A DNA stretch of 39,480 bases from an uncultured Clostridia bacterium (lineage in GTDB: Bacteria > Bacillota > Clostridia > Oscillospirales > Acutalibacteraceae): positions 1 through 39,480 of the forward strand of contig CANQBP010000019.1 of NCBI GenBank assembly GCA_947589415.1. Reading direction: 5' to 3'. Shown piece by piece: positions 31,765 to 39,317 of the stretch. Under the pieces are notes generated by a model. The model was not told where the DNA came from. It saw only the letters and a program-made list of their open reading frames with translations, and did not search any database. The position numbers and the translations under genes are program-made. Every line of letters starts with the position of its first letter. Position 1 is the stretch's first letter.

Positions 31765-33093
31765 TTATTTTTTGTTTTCGTTTCTTTCACGAATAATAAA
31801 ATGAATAGGTGTTCCCTGCATACCAAAGGTTTCCCTTATCCTGTTTTCAAGATATCTCTGATATGAAAAATGAAAAAGCTCGGCGTTGTTTACAAAAAAT
31901 ACAAATGTCGGAGGTTTGACCGATGCTTGTGTAACGTACATTATTTTAAGTCTTTTACCCTTATCGGTCGGCGGCTGTACTCTTGCTGTTGCATCGGCAA
32001 GAAGTTCGTTGAGCATACCCGTGGTTATTCTCATTGCCGCAGAATTGACAACGGTTATTATAAGTTCAAACAGTCGGTCGAGTCTTTGACCTGTTTTTGC
32101 GGAGATAAATATAAACGGAGCATAGGACATATACGAAAATTCGGTTTCGAGTTTTTTGCGGTACTTATCCATTGTCTTACCGTCCTTTTCGACTGCGTCC
32201 CATTTATTTACCGCTATTATACAGGCTTTTCCCGATTCATGCGCAAGACCTGCTATTTTGGTATCCTGCTCGGTTATTCCGTCAACGGCATCTATCATTA
32301 TAACGCATACATCACTTCTTTCAATTGCCATTCTTGCACGGATAATGCTGTATTTTTCTACTGCATCATCTACTTTGCTTTTTCTGCGTATTCCTGCGGT
32401 ATCGGTAAAGCAGAAACGACCGTATTTATTTTCTATGACCGTATCCGTGCTGTCACGAGTCGTACCCGCAATATCGGATACAATACATCTGTTTTCGCCC
32501 GTGATTTTATTTATAAGTGATGATTTTCCCGCATTCGGTCTGCCTATCACGGCAACCTTTATGCTTTCTCCGACTTCCTCACCTTCGTTGTCCTCCGGTA
32601 AATACTCGAATACCGCATCAAGCAAATCTCCCGTTCCGTGACCGTGAACCGAGGATACCTGTATCGGCTCTCCGAGACCGAGGTTATAAAATTCATAAAA
32701 ATTAGGATCGGGCTCACCGACGGTATCGCATTTATTTACGCAAAGCACCACATTTCTTCCGCTTTTCCTTAGCATGGAGGCTACCTCCTCGTCAGCGGCA
32801 GCGACTCCGCTGCGTACATCGGTAACAAGTATTATAACATCTGCCGCATCAACTGCAAGCTCCGCCTGACGCCTCATCTGTTTCAGTATTATATCGTCCG
32901 AATACGGCTCTATACCGCCGGTATCTATGACAGTCAGCTTTCTTCCTCTCCATTCGCACTGTCCGAATATTCTGTCCCTTGTGACACCCGGCGTATCATC
33001 AACGATAGCAATGCGTGCGCCAACCAATTTATTGAAAAGCGTTGATTTGCCGACATTAGGTCTGCCGACTATTGCTATAACAGGATTTGCCAC
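31765..33093 (-). CDS. der: Ribosome assembly GTPase Der (EngA)
   Basis: Der is the double GTPase needed for 50S ribosome assembly. GTPase 1 has GRPNVGKSTLF (about 8-18), DTGG and NKCD; GTPase 2 has GRPNAGKSSLI (about 183), DTAG and NKWD. The C-terminal KH-like domain is present (KIMYVTQASVKPPTFVFFVN). The 442-residue length is normal. The start is GTG 33093: GGGAGGG lies about 6 nt upstream and MANPVIAIVGRPN is the expected N-terminus. It lies 85 nt downstream of rpmF, after a terminator hairpin, so it may depend on readthrough from the YceD-L32 promoter. Confidence 0.96.
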   Translation of the reverse strand: MANPVIAIVGRPNVGKSTLFNKLVGARIAIVDDTPGVTRDRIFGQCEWRGRKLTVIDTGGIEPYSDDIILKQMRRQAELAVDAADVIILVTDVRSGVAAADEEVASMLRKSGRNVVLCVNKCDTVGEPDPNFYEFYNLGLGEPIQVSSVHGHGTGDLLDAVFEYLPEDNEGEEVGESIKVAVIGRPNAGKSSLINKITGENRCIVSDIAGTTRDSTDTVIENKYGRFCFTDTAGIRRKSKVDDAVEKYSIIRARMAIERSDVCVIMIDAVDGITEQDTKIAGLAHESGKACIIAVNKWDAVEKDGKTMDKYRKKLETEFSYMSYAPFIFISAKTGQRLDRLFELIITVVNSAAMRITTGMLNELLADATARVQPPTDKGKRLKIMYVTQASVKPPTFVFFVNNAELFHFSYQRYLENRIRETFGMQGTPIHFIIRERNENKK

Positions 33094-33131
33094 ACTAATC
33101 CCTCCCTGTATCTAATATATTTCTGCGCAAC

Positions 33132-33162
33132 GAAAAATAGAGAAGGATCTCTCCTTCTCTAT
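33132..33162 (-). terminator. Terminator or attenuator after rpmF
   Basis: ATAGAGAAGGA (33137-33147) pairs with 33152-33162 around a 4-nt loop and ends in TTTTTCG on the minus strand. It lies between rpmF and der. Confidence 0.8.
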
Positions 33163-33178
33163 CAAATCCAATAAGCTG

Positions 33179-33361
33179 TTAAGCCTCTGTTTTGAGTACA
33201 ACCCTTCCCTTATAAAGACCGCAGCTTCTGCAGGCTCTATGTGCGAGCTTGTATTCGCCGCAGTTGGGACAAGTTACGAGTGCAGGAGCATCGAGCTTCC
33301 ATACGGTAGATCTTCTCTTATCTCTTCTTGCTTTAGAAGTTTTTCTCTTAGGTACTGCCAT
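33179..33361 (-). CDS. rpmF: 50S ribosomal protein L32 (zinc-binding form)
   Basis: A 60-residue basic protein beginning [17 protein letters not shown], the hallmark of L32, followed by a zinc ribbon [18 protein letters not shown] (Cys x2 Cys, Cys x2 Cys). This is the zinc-bound (C+) form. AGGGGG precedes the ATG. It sits 34 nt after the YceD gene, the usual neighbour across bacteria. Confidence 0.97.
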   Translation of the reverse strand: MAVPKRKTSKARRDKRRSTVWKLDAPALVTCPNCGEYKLAHRACRSCGLYKGRVVLKTEA

Positions 33362-33395
33362 TTTAAATAACCCCCTTGAAATTAAAGTACAAAAA

Positions 33396-33890
33396 TCATT
33401 CTTCGAGCAGCTTGCTTAATACTGCAAATGCGGAATTACCCTCATGCATTATACAGCCACATTCTCCCTCATTGAGATTTTTTCCGCACTTTGGACACAA
33501 GCCCTTACAGGAATCCTTACAAAGGAGCTTTGACGGAAGCTCCAAAAGAATATCATCTCTCAGCAAAGCGTCAGTGTCGAGCATATAGTCCGGTGCTTCG
33601 ATATAATCGTCACAGCCGTCTTTCGGCATTTCTGTAACAAGAATATGTTCAAACCTGTAAGCAAAGTCTTTGTCAAACGGCTCACAGCATCTGTCGCAAA
33701 CGCAGCGGCAGCCGAAACGAACATCTGCCTCGAATACCACCATTCCGGCGTGATTGCTCACTTTTATATCCGCAGATATTTTTTCGGGAACAATGTTCCT
33801 GTCTATCGTATCCTCCGACATATCAAACTCGGTTTTAACCGACAGACTTTCATTCTCATTCAGAAAAATCTTTTTCAGTTCAAGAACCAC
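33396..33890 (-). CDS. YceD/DUF177 family protein
   Basis: The 164 residues match YceD: an N-terminal beta-rich half with [13 protein letters not shown], and a C-terminal CxxC pair in [19 protein letters not shown], likely metal-binding. The gene precedes rpmF as in most bacteria and YceD is linked to 23S rRNA/L32 production. The start is GTG 33890 with GAGGTGA just upstream, part of a duplicated leader element (33895-33934). A consensus promoter lies about 65 nt upstream. The biochemical role is not established. Confidence 0.88.
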   Translation of the reverse strand: MVLELKKIFLNENESLSVKTEFDMSEDTIDRNIVPEKISADIKVSNHAGMVVFEADVRFGCRCVCDRCCEPFDKDFAYRFEHILVTEMPKDGCDDYIEAPDYMLDTDALLRDDILLELPSKLLCKDSCKGLCPKCGKNLNEGECGCIMHEGNSAFAVLSKLLEE

Positions 33891-33894
33891 AAGC

Positions 33895-33934
33895 TCACCT
33901 CAACAAAGTCCGAATTATCACATCAACAAAGTCG
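33895..33934 (-). repeat. Duplicated ribosome-site element in the YceD leader
   Basis: A 17-nt segment (33895-33911) is repeated at 33918-33934, 23 bp apart: on the minus strand GACTTTGTTGA then G/T and GTGA. Only the copy next to the GTG has a full GAGGTGA; the other reads GATGTGA. Confidence 0.65.
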
Positions 33935-33956
33935 GCATGATAAAACGCCATAGACT

Positions 33957-33985
33957 ATTATAATTGCATTAAGCCGCTTTGTCAA
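33957..33985 (-). promoter_or_regulatory. Consensus SigA promoter of the yceD-rpmF unit
   Basis: A perfect TTGACA (33980-33985) and TATAAT (33957-33962) with a 17-nt spacer on the minus strand. Confidence 0.88.
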
Positions 33986-34004
33986 TATATTTTTTGAAAA
34001 AAGA

Positions 34005-34058
34005 CAAAAAAACAAAGGGATACCGCACAAAGCTACCATACTCTATGCGGGTCCCTTT
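34005..34058 (-). terminator. Terminator after the P-loop gene
   Basis: AAAGGGA (34014-34020) pairs with TCCCTTT (34052-34058) and CCGCA with TGCGG inside; on the minus strand GTTTTTTTGTC follows. It also insulates the yceD promoter. Confidence 0.78.
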
Positions 34059-34122
34059 TAGTCAAATAATGTACTGTTCGTTTCCGACAGCCTGAGGTAC
34101 GACCATACCCTGCGGCTTATTG

Positions 34123-34539
34123 TCAGATTTTTTCCGAAATAGCTGCAAGACTTGTCGGCAACTCACTTTCTTCTGCCGATACGAGGAAAGTAAACTGCGT
34201 ATCCGTCTTAGCGGCAAGAGAATTTATCTTCTCCACAAATTCCGCGAATTCGTCCATATTCTGTCCGCCGATCTTGAATGTAGAATCAACAAGAACGTCC
34301 GTCATATCATAATTTCCCGCACAAAGTCCGCTGAGAAAACCGAAAAATGCATCGTAGCCCGAAATTGCGTAATGCTCGGTATCAATAAGCCGGGCCTTAT
34401 GAGTAACGTCATAAGTGAGCTTTGATCCTTTTTCAATAACGACTACATTTCCGTTTGAGCTTTCAACAGCCTCGTTTGCAAGGTTGATGAGCTTTTTGGT
34501 TTTTCCGGTACCCTTTTTACCGACAATCAGTTTAACCAT
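34123..34539 (-). CDS. Small P-loop protein of unknown function
   Basis: A 138-residue protein with a Walker A right at the N-terminus, VGKKGTGKTKKLI (residues 6-18), and a Walker B-like hydrophobic stretch ending DVLVDSTF near 88. Short P-loop proteins of this kind occur in Clostridia next to ordinary genes and are sometimes mislabelled as PilT-related; I see no pilus-specific feature. GGAGG lies 7-8 nt before the ATG. It has its own strong promoter and terminator, so it is a single-gene unit. Nucleotide binding is likely; the function is unknown. Confidence 0.75.
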   Translation of the reverse strand: MVKLIVGKKGTGKTKKLINLANEAVESSNGNVVVIEKGSKLTYDVTHKARLIDTEHYAISGYDAFFGFLSGLCAGNYDMTDVLVDSTFKIGGQNMDEFAEFVEKINSLAAKTDTQFTFLVSAEESELPTSLAAISEKI

Positions 34540-34612
34540 AATTTCTGCCTCCTTGAAAGTTATGCCGCGCAGCGACCTATCCTTTGCATAAAAAAACTTT
34601 TATCAATTATAT

Positions 34613-34639
34613 ATTATAATAATTTCCACGAACTGTCAA
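34613..34639 (-). promoter_or_regulatory. Promoter of the small P-loop gene
   Basis: TTGACA (34634-34639) is followed on the minus strand by TATAATATATAAT; the nearest -10 (34613-34618) gives a 15-nt spacer, alternatives 17-18. The leader is about 60-70 nt. Confidence 0.65.
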
Positions 34640-34673
34640 CAGTTTTAAGACAAAGTTATGTGAAAATTTATTT

Positions 34674-36011
34674 TTATTTCAATCTTGCCTCAAGTGCTTC
34701 TTTCTGATCCTCATATCCGGGCTTACCGAGAAGTGCAAACATATTTTTCTTATAGCTTTCGACTCCGGGCTGATTGAACGGATTTATTCCGAGGGTATAA
34801 CCGCTTATTGCGCAGGCTTTCTCAAAGAAATATATCAGATATCCCAACTCACTCTCACTTGTATCCTCCATATTAAGTATAACATTCGGCACCATTCCGT
34901 CCGTATGTGCAAGCACTGTTCCCTCAAAAGCCTTTTTGTTTACGAAATCCATTGTTTTTCCCGAAAGGAAATTAAGTCCGTCTACATTTTCGGGATCGGT
35001 TCCGAGTGTTATCTCGTATTTGGGCTTTTCTATTTGTACAACCGTTTCAAACATGGTTCTTGTACCGTCCTGTATAAACTGACCCATAGAATGAAGATCC
35101 GTAGAGAACACCACTGATGCAGGGAAAAGTCCTTTTTGATCCTTTCCCTCACTTTCACCGAACAACTGTTTCCACCATTCGTTCATCATTGTAAATGACG
35201 GCTCATAGCTGACAAGAAGTTCTATCTTCTTACCCTTGCGGTACAGGAGATTACGTATTGCCGCATATTTGTAGCAGTCGTTTTTGTCGAGATCGGTACT
35301 CATAAGCTCCTCACGAGCCTTTGCCGCACCACTCATAAGCGCATCTATATCCGCACCCGAAACGGCAATGGGAAGAAGTCCCACGGCAGTAAGAACACTG
35401 TAACGTCCTCCGACATCATCGGGTACGACAAAGGTTTCATAGCCTTCTTTATCTGCAAGCTGCTTGAGTGTTCCCTTTGTCTTGTCTGTCGTGCAGAAAA
35501 TTCTCTCCCTTGCTCCGTCCTTGCCGTATTTCTTTTCAAGAAGTTCTCTGAATACACGGAACGCTATGGCGGGTTCGGTCGTCGTTCCCGACTTCGATAT
35601 CATGTTAATGGAAATATCCTTTCCCTCGCATATCTCAAGAAGCTCGGAAAGTGCGGTAGAGCTTATTGAATTACCCGTGAAATATATATCGGGCGTATCT
35701 TTTTTGATTGCATTGTAATTCGGGGATTTAAGAAACTCGATTGCCGCACGTGCGCCGAGATACGAGCCTCCTATACCTATAACGATGAAAACATCGGTGT
35801 TATCCTTTATTTTACAGGCAGCCTTTTTTATTCTCTCAAATTCTTCCTTGTCGTAATCGACGGGAAGATCCACCCAGCCGGTAAAATCACTGCCAAGACC
35901 GGTTTTGCTGTGCAAAAGCTCATGGGCAGCGGAAATCTGCGGCGCAATAGCCTGATATTCCGTGTCATCAATAAATTGTTTAACGTGCTTATCACTTAAA
36001 GTAACAGCCAT
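34674..36011 (-). CDS. pgi: Glucose-6-phosphate isomerase
   Basis: Pgi interconverts glucose-6-phosphate and fructose-6-phosphate in glycolysis. Seen are [17 protein letters not shown] (about 77-93), the phosphate-binding [14 protein letters not shown] (about 139-152), [18 protein letters not shown], and [16 protein letters not shown]. The 445-residue length fits the short Gram-positive form. AGGAGG lies before ATG 36011, just below a stable leader hairpin. It has its own promoter at 36066-36094. Confidence 0.97.
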   Translation of the reverse strand: MAVTLSDKHVKQFIDDTEYQAIAPQISAAHELLHSKTGLGSDFTGWVDLPVDYDKEEFERIKKAACKIKDNTDVFIVIGIGGSYLGARAAIEFLKSPNYNAIKKDTPDIYFTGNSISSTALSELLEICEGKDISINMISKSGTTTEPAIAFRVFRELLEKKYGKDGARERIFCTTDKTKGTLKQLADKEGYETFVVPDDVGGRYSVLTAVGLLPIAVSGADIDALMSGAAKAREELMSTDLDKNDCYKYAAIRNLLYRKGKKIELLVSYEPSFTMMNEWWKQLFGESEGKDQKGLFPASVVFSTDLHSMGQFIQDGTRTMFETVVQIEKPKYEITLGTDPENVDGLNFLSGKTMDFVNKKAFEGTVLAHTDGMVPNVILNMEDTSESELGYLIYFFEKACAISGYTLGINPFNQPGVESYKKNMFALLGKPGYEDQKEALEARLK

Positions 36012-36025
36012 AAAAAATCCTCCTC

Positions 36026-36050
36026 AACAGCAGGAGCGTCAGCCCCTGTT
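36026..36050 (-). promoter_or_regulatory. Leader hairpin next to the pgi ribosome site
   Basis: On the minus strand AACAG/CTGTT encloses AGGGGC/GCTCCT with one bulge. It ends one base before the AGGAGG, so it could modulate or protect translation initiation. Confidence 0.5.
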
Positions 36051-36065
36051 AAATAATATAAATCT

Positions 36066-36094
36066 ATTTTACAATATTTCCTTATAATTTGCAA
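36066..36094 (-). promoter_or_regulatory. SigA promoter of pgi
   Basis: TTGCAA (36089-36094) and TAAAAT (36066-36071) are 17 nt apart on the minus strand. Confidence 0.75.
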
Positions 36095-36257
36095 GGAATT
36101 GTATAAAAATTATTTATATTTTCCTAAAATATTTATGTAAAGGCAGTTTCCTTTAATGTAAAGAAAATTACTTCACGCTGCTGTTTGCGACATTTTTATG
36201 TATAAAAAATGACCATTACTTTGATAAAAACGCTCTAAAATTGTTACACTATTCCGA
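36095..36257. other. Divergent intergenic region between pgi and the carboxypeptidase
   Basis: No gene is seen. It is A/T-rich and contains a short direct repeat, TTTATGTAAAG (36132-36142) and TTTAATGTAAAG (36152-36163), about two helical turns apart, between the two divergent promoters. Confidence 0.4.
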
Positions 36258-36286
36258 TTGACATACAAATACAATAATGGCATAAT
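36258..36286 (+). promoter_or_regulatory. SigA promoter of the plus-strand carboxypeptidase gene
   Basis: TTGACA (36258-36263) and CATAAT (36281-36286) have a 17-nt spacer, about 38 nt before the start codon. Confidence 0.72.
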
Positions 36287-36324
36287 ATATCTTGCCTATT
36301 TTATTTTGAAAGGGAATTATTGTG

Positions 36325-37635
36325 ATGCAAAAAAGAAAAGATGAATATGTGGATATCTCTGACAGTTTCAAGGCTGACGATAAAGAGGATAATTATAATA
36401 AAAAATATGCGGAGGAAGTGAGTTTTTCCTCCAAAAAACCCGAAATGCCCAAAAAAAAGAATAACGGTATCAAAAAGTTGTGTATCATATCTGCGGTTTT
36501 TGTACTGCTTTGCGGCAGCGTTGCCGTTGCTGCCATGTCGGGGCTGTTGAGGTCACCGGATACCGAAGCCGATACGAAAAAAAGTGAGTCGTCCGTTGTT
36601 TCAACTAATGTTAAGGAAGATAAAAATTCAAAAGAGGAAAGTGTTGAGGAAGAAAGCAGCGGACTTTCATACGAACCGACAGGCAGTTTTAGTATTAACA
36701 ACAAGGCTTTGAGCAAATCCGCTGTTGAAGAAATTAACGAAAGGGTGACTGCGGGGTATGTTGTGCTTTACGATGCAACAGCCGATGAGATTATTTTCCA
36801 AAGGGACGGCAACGAAAAGTGTTATCCTGCAAGTACGACAAAAATGCTTACGGCAATTGTCGCAAGCAAAATTATTCCAAAGGATACCGTAATAACCGTG
36901 GGTGACGAAATCGAGATGATAAATTTCGATTCGAGTACGGCGGGACTTCAAATAGGAATGAAAATGACGTATGAGGCTCTTCTTGATGCACTTTTGCTCC
37001 CCTCCGGAAATGATGCGGCATATACCGTTGCCGTCAATGCCGCAAGGATATATACGGGAAACAACAAGCTCTCCAACGAAAAAGCCGTGGAAACGTTTAT
37101 GGAGCTTGTAAATGAGGCTGCCAAGGGAATCGGCTGCACCAAAACTCATTTTGTTACTCCTGACGGTTGGCACGATGACGATCACTATACCACTGCTGCT
37201 GATCTTGCAAGAATTGCCGCATATGCCCGCACAATACCCGTGATAAAGGCTTCATGCGGAAAGTCCGAGGCTGAATGGGATCTTATACAGGACAGCAGCA
37301 ATAATTCTTCTGAACTTTCGGATAAATCCGATACAGCCGATGATGAATCGGCTGAAGAGGAAACGAGTTTACCGTCGTCAATGTTTTGGTACAATTCAAA
37401 TGCTATGCTTCAGGAGGGTAATGAAAATTATTCCAAATACTGCGACGGTATGAAAACAGGATTTACAGATGAAGCGGGAACTTCGGTTGTTGCTTCTGCC
37501 GAGATGAACGGGCATACGTTTATTGCCGTTGTAATGTACGGTGAGTCCTTATACAAAAAGTACGAAGATGCTAACATACTTTTTACGGAGGGTTTCAAGC
37601 TGTATGATCTTGAATACACTTACGGTATTGAATGA
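36325..37635 (+). CDS. Membrane-anchored D-alanyl-D-alanine carboxypeptidase (PBP5-like)
   Basis: The only plus-strand protein gene. It has a charged cytoplasmic tail (1-50), one TM anchor (about 53-73), a Ser/Glu/Lys-rich spacer (about 80-115), and a serine D,D-peptidase domain. Counting from the adjacent upstream GTG (36322), the motifs are S171-T-T-K174, S228-G-N230 and K378-T-G380. Such enzymes trim the terminal D-Ala of peptidoglycan stem peptides outside the cell. An acidic Ser/Asp/Glu insert (about 323-350) lies before the KTG motif. The PBP5 C-terminal beta domain is absent. AAAGGGA precedes tandem GTG-ATG codons; I use the ATG, 3 nt later than the GTG. It converges with a second carboxypeptidase. 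Confidence 0.9.
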   Translation: MQKRKDEYVDISDSFKADDKEDNYNKKYAEEVSFSSKKPEMPKKKNNGIKKLCIISAVFVLLCGSVAVAAMSGLLRSPDTEADTKKSESSVVSTNVKEDKNSKEESVEEESSGLSYEPTGSFSINNKALSKSAVEEINERVTAGYVVLYDATADEIIFQRDGNEKCYPASTTKMLTAIVASKIIPKDTVITVGDEIEMINFDSSTAGLQIGMKMTYEALLDALLLPSGNDAAYTVAVNAARIYTGNNKLSNEKAVETFMELVNEAAKGIGCTKTHFVTPDGWHDDDHYTTAADLARIAAYARTIPVIKASCGKSEAEWDLIQDSSNNSSELSDKSDTADDESAEEETSLPSSMFWYNSNAMLQEGNENYSKYCDGMKTGFTDEAGTSVVASAEMNGHTFIAVVMYGESLYKKYEDANILFTEGFKLYDLEYTYGIE

Positions 37636-37657
37636 TTTTAGCGATAAACAATAAATA

Positions 37658-37685
37658 TTCGGGGGTGTCATATTGACGCCCCCGA
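37658..37685. terminator. Shared hairpin between convergent carboxypeptidase genes
   Basis: TTCGGGGGTGTCA pairs with TGACGCCCCCGAA around a 2-3 nt turn (one G-T pair). Located 23 nt after one stop and 23 nt after the other; T runs are short on both sides, so it is a likely but imperfect bidirectional terminator. Confidence 0.65.
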
Positions 37686-37707
37686 ACATTTATGGTAATG
37701 ATTATTG

Positions 37708-38850
37708 TTACTTTATCAATCTTTTAAATATCAAATCAAATATTTTTGAAAAACTTATTTTTTCCACCTGTTCCGCTGAATTTATGGGGTATTCCGCTAT
37801 ACTTTTTCCGTTTCTTTTGTATGTTATTTTACCTATTTTATCCCCCTTATTTACAGGTGCTTCTATGCTTTCGGGGAGTGTTATATCGTATGTGATATCC
37901 TTATCCCCTCCTTTTTTTATTAAAAATTTTCCGTTGATTTCGGTTTCTGTTTTTACTTTGTCATTCATACCGTTGGTTACGGTAATATCGGTAAATGCCT
38001 CATCGGGTGATTTTGGTGTATAGACGGTATAGTTTGCAAAACCGTAATCGAGAAGTACAGCCGCATCGCTAAATCTGTCTTTACCCGTTTTACTTCCGAG
38101 TACGACTGCTATAAGGCTAAGTCCGTCCCTTTCGGCTGTTGCCGATATACAACTTCCCGCTTGAGATGTTGTTCCCGTTTTTAGACCCGTTATTCCGTTA
38201 TATGATTTAAGGAGCTTGTTTGTATTGACAAGTTGTGTTTTGCCGTTACGGAGTGTATCCATCCATATTTGGCTGTATTTAAAGATAGATTTATGTCTTA
38301 TAAGATCTCTTGACATAAGTGCAACATCGTATGCGCTTGTTATATGACCCTCTTCGTCAAGACCGTTGCAATTTTTAAATACGGTATCTTTCATTCCCAG
38401 TTTTTTAGCTTTTTCGTTCATCATTACTACAAATTCGTCTTCAGAACCGCATATATGTTCGGCGAGTGCAACAGCGGCATCGTTTGCGCTTGCGACTATT
38501 GTGGCCTTAACCATTTCATCTACTGTCATAGTTTCTCCCGGTTCGAGCCATATATCCGAACCGCCCATTGATGAAGCGTGTTCGGAAGCTGTAACTGTAT
38601 CAGTCCATTTTATTCTGCCGTTATCGAGTGCCTCCATAACGAGGTCAAGTGTCATTACCTTTGTTATTGATGCACAAGCACGTTTTTCGTGCGGATTTTT
38701 CTGATACAGCACCTCACCCGTTTCCGAATCCATTAGTACTGCTGCCGGTGCGGTTATATCCTTGTCTGAAATTGCGAATGCTTTTACTTGGGTAAAAAAC
38801 ATCAGAGATACAGCAGCCATAAATAGTGTGAATATCTTATAAATTTTCAT
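37708..38850 (-). CDS. Secreted D-alanyl-D-alanine carboxypeptidase (DacF/PBP5 type)
   Basis: The 380-residue protein has an N-terminal signal peptide (hydrophobic about 5-20, likely cut after AFA), then the D,D-peptidase motifs in order: ACASITKVMT (SxxK), VASANDAAVAL (SxN) and GLKTGTTSQAGSC (KTG). A PBP5-type beta domain follows, and the C-terminus SFSKIFDLIFKRLIK is an amphipathic membrane anchor. It removes terminal D-Ala from cell-wall peptides. The start is ATG 38850 because GGAGG lies 6 nt before it and inside the codons of a longer frame from 38862. It is convergent with the related plus-strand gene. Upstream lies the hairpin block; I cannot see a clear promoter there. Confidence 0.92.
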   Translation of the reverse strand: MKIYKIFTLFMAAVSLMFFTQVKAFAISDKDITAPAAVLMDSETGEVLYQKNPHEKRACASITKVMTLDLVMEALDNGRIKWTDTVTASEHASSMGGSDIWLEPGETMTVDEMVKATIVASANDAAVALAEHICGSEDEFVVMMNEKAKKLGMKDTVFKNCNGLDEEGHITSAYDVALMSRDLIRHKSIFKYSQIWMDTLRNGKTQLVNTNKLLKSYNGITGLKTGTTSQAGSCISATAERDGLSLIAVVLGSKTGKDRFSDAAVLLDYGFANYTVYTPKSPDEAFTDITVTNGMNDKVKTETEINGKFLIKKGGDKDITYDITLPESIEAPVNKGDKIGKITYKRNGKSIAEYPINSAEQVEKISFSKIFDLIFKRLIK

Positions 38851-38930
38851 AGACGCCTCCATTTAATTATTCTGTTAATACTTATTCACCTCCCAAAAAA
38901 AATATGCAGCACGCCGCCGGGGGCACTCTG

Positions 38931-38948
38931 CCGGCGAAGTGTCGCCGG
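38931..38948. repeat. Hairpin 1 of the right-edge array
   Basis: CCGGCGA (38931-38937), loop AGTG, TCGCCGG (38942-38948), perfect 7 bp. Confidence 0.7.
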
Positions 38949-38973
38949 GATTAGTTTGCGAAGGCATTGACAA

Positions 38974-39005
38974 GGGGACGCCCTCTCGCAGGGCGTCCCC
39001 TCTTT
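38974..39005 (+). terminator. Hairpin 2 of the array, terminator-like on the plus strand
   Basis: GGGGACGCCCT (38974-38984) pairs perfectly with AGGGCGTCCCC (38990-39000) around CTCGC; TCTTT follows on the plus strand. No plus-strand gene ends here, so termination is only one possible role. Confidence 0.6.
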
Positions 39006-39033
39006 AAAAACAGTCCACCGGATTGTTTTTAAA
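39003..39033. repeat. Hairpin 3 of the array
   Basis: TTTAAAAACAGTC (39003-39015) pairs with GATTGTTTTTAAA (39021-39033) around CACCG; 13 pairs with one G-T. It overlaps the T-rich tail of hairpin 2. Confidence 0.7.
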
Positions 39034-39068
39034 TTCACCCCTCGCCCAGGCGTGAAGGATAAGAGATT

Positions 39069-39107
39069 TCGCCGTCTGCGGACGGCGACCAAAGGCTCTG
39101 CCTTTGG
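39069..39107. repeat. Hairpins 4 and 5 of the array, back to back
   Basis: TCGCCGTC/GACGGCGA (39069-39076 and 39081-39088, loop TGCG) is followed without a gap by CCAAAGGC/GCCTTTGG (39089-39096 and 39100-39107, loop TCT). Both stems are perfect 8 bp. Confidence 0.72.
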
Positions 39108-39110
39108 AAA

Positions 39111-39274
39111 CCGCAAGCCTTTGAAAAGGCTTGACCTAAACTTGCATTTTCGATACTGTAACTTTTTTATTGCGGAGTGGCTCGTTAGAGCCACTCTCGA
39201 TATAAACCTACCCATACCGATAGGTAAGTTTATTATCGCGGAAACAGACTACCCCACTCAAAAGTCAAAGCGAA
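39111..39274. repeat. Tandem repeat, copy A
   Basis: About 164 bp. It begins with a perfect 8-bp hairpin CAAGCCTT-TGAA-AAGGCTTG (39114-39133), holds the GTTA-capped stem (39175-39196) and the CCTA...TAGG element, and ends with a block (about 39228-39274) almost identical in copy B. The start-to-start distance to copy B is about 207 bp. No protein function is supported. Confidence 0.85.
39175..39196. other. GTTA-capped 9-bp stem, copy A
   Basis: GAGTGGCTC, loop GTTA, GAGCCACTC, perfect 9 bp. Its counterpart in copy B differs at three base pairs, each changed on both sides. Confidence 0.85.
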
Positions 39275-39302
39275 CGTAAGTGAGCGTAAGCGCGAATTGA
39301 CA

Positions 39303-39317
39303 GCGGAGGCACTCCGC
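39303..39317. repeat. Spacer hairpin between repeat copies
   Basis: GCGGAG, loop GCA, CTCCGC directly before copy B. The rest of the spacer (39275-39302) holds two CGTAAG direct repeats. Confidence 0.65.

Noticed and set aside
38886-39215. Minus-strand frame with Arg-rich product next to the carboxypeptidase gene
   Set aside because: It runs through the hairpins, has no ribosome site, and is better explained by the palindromic elements.
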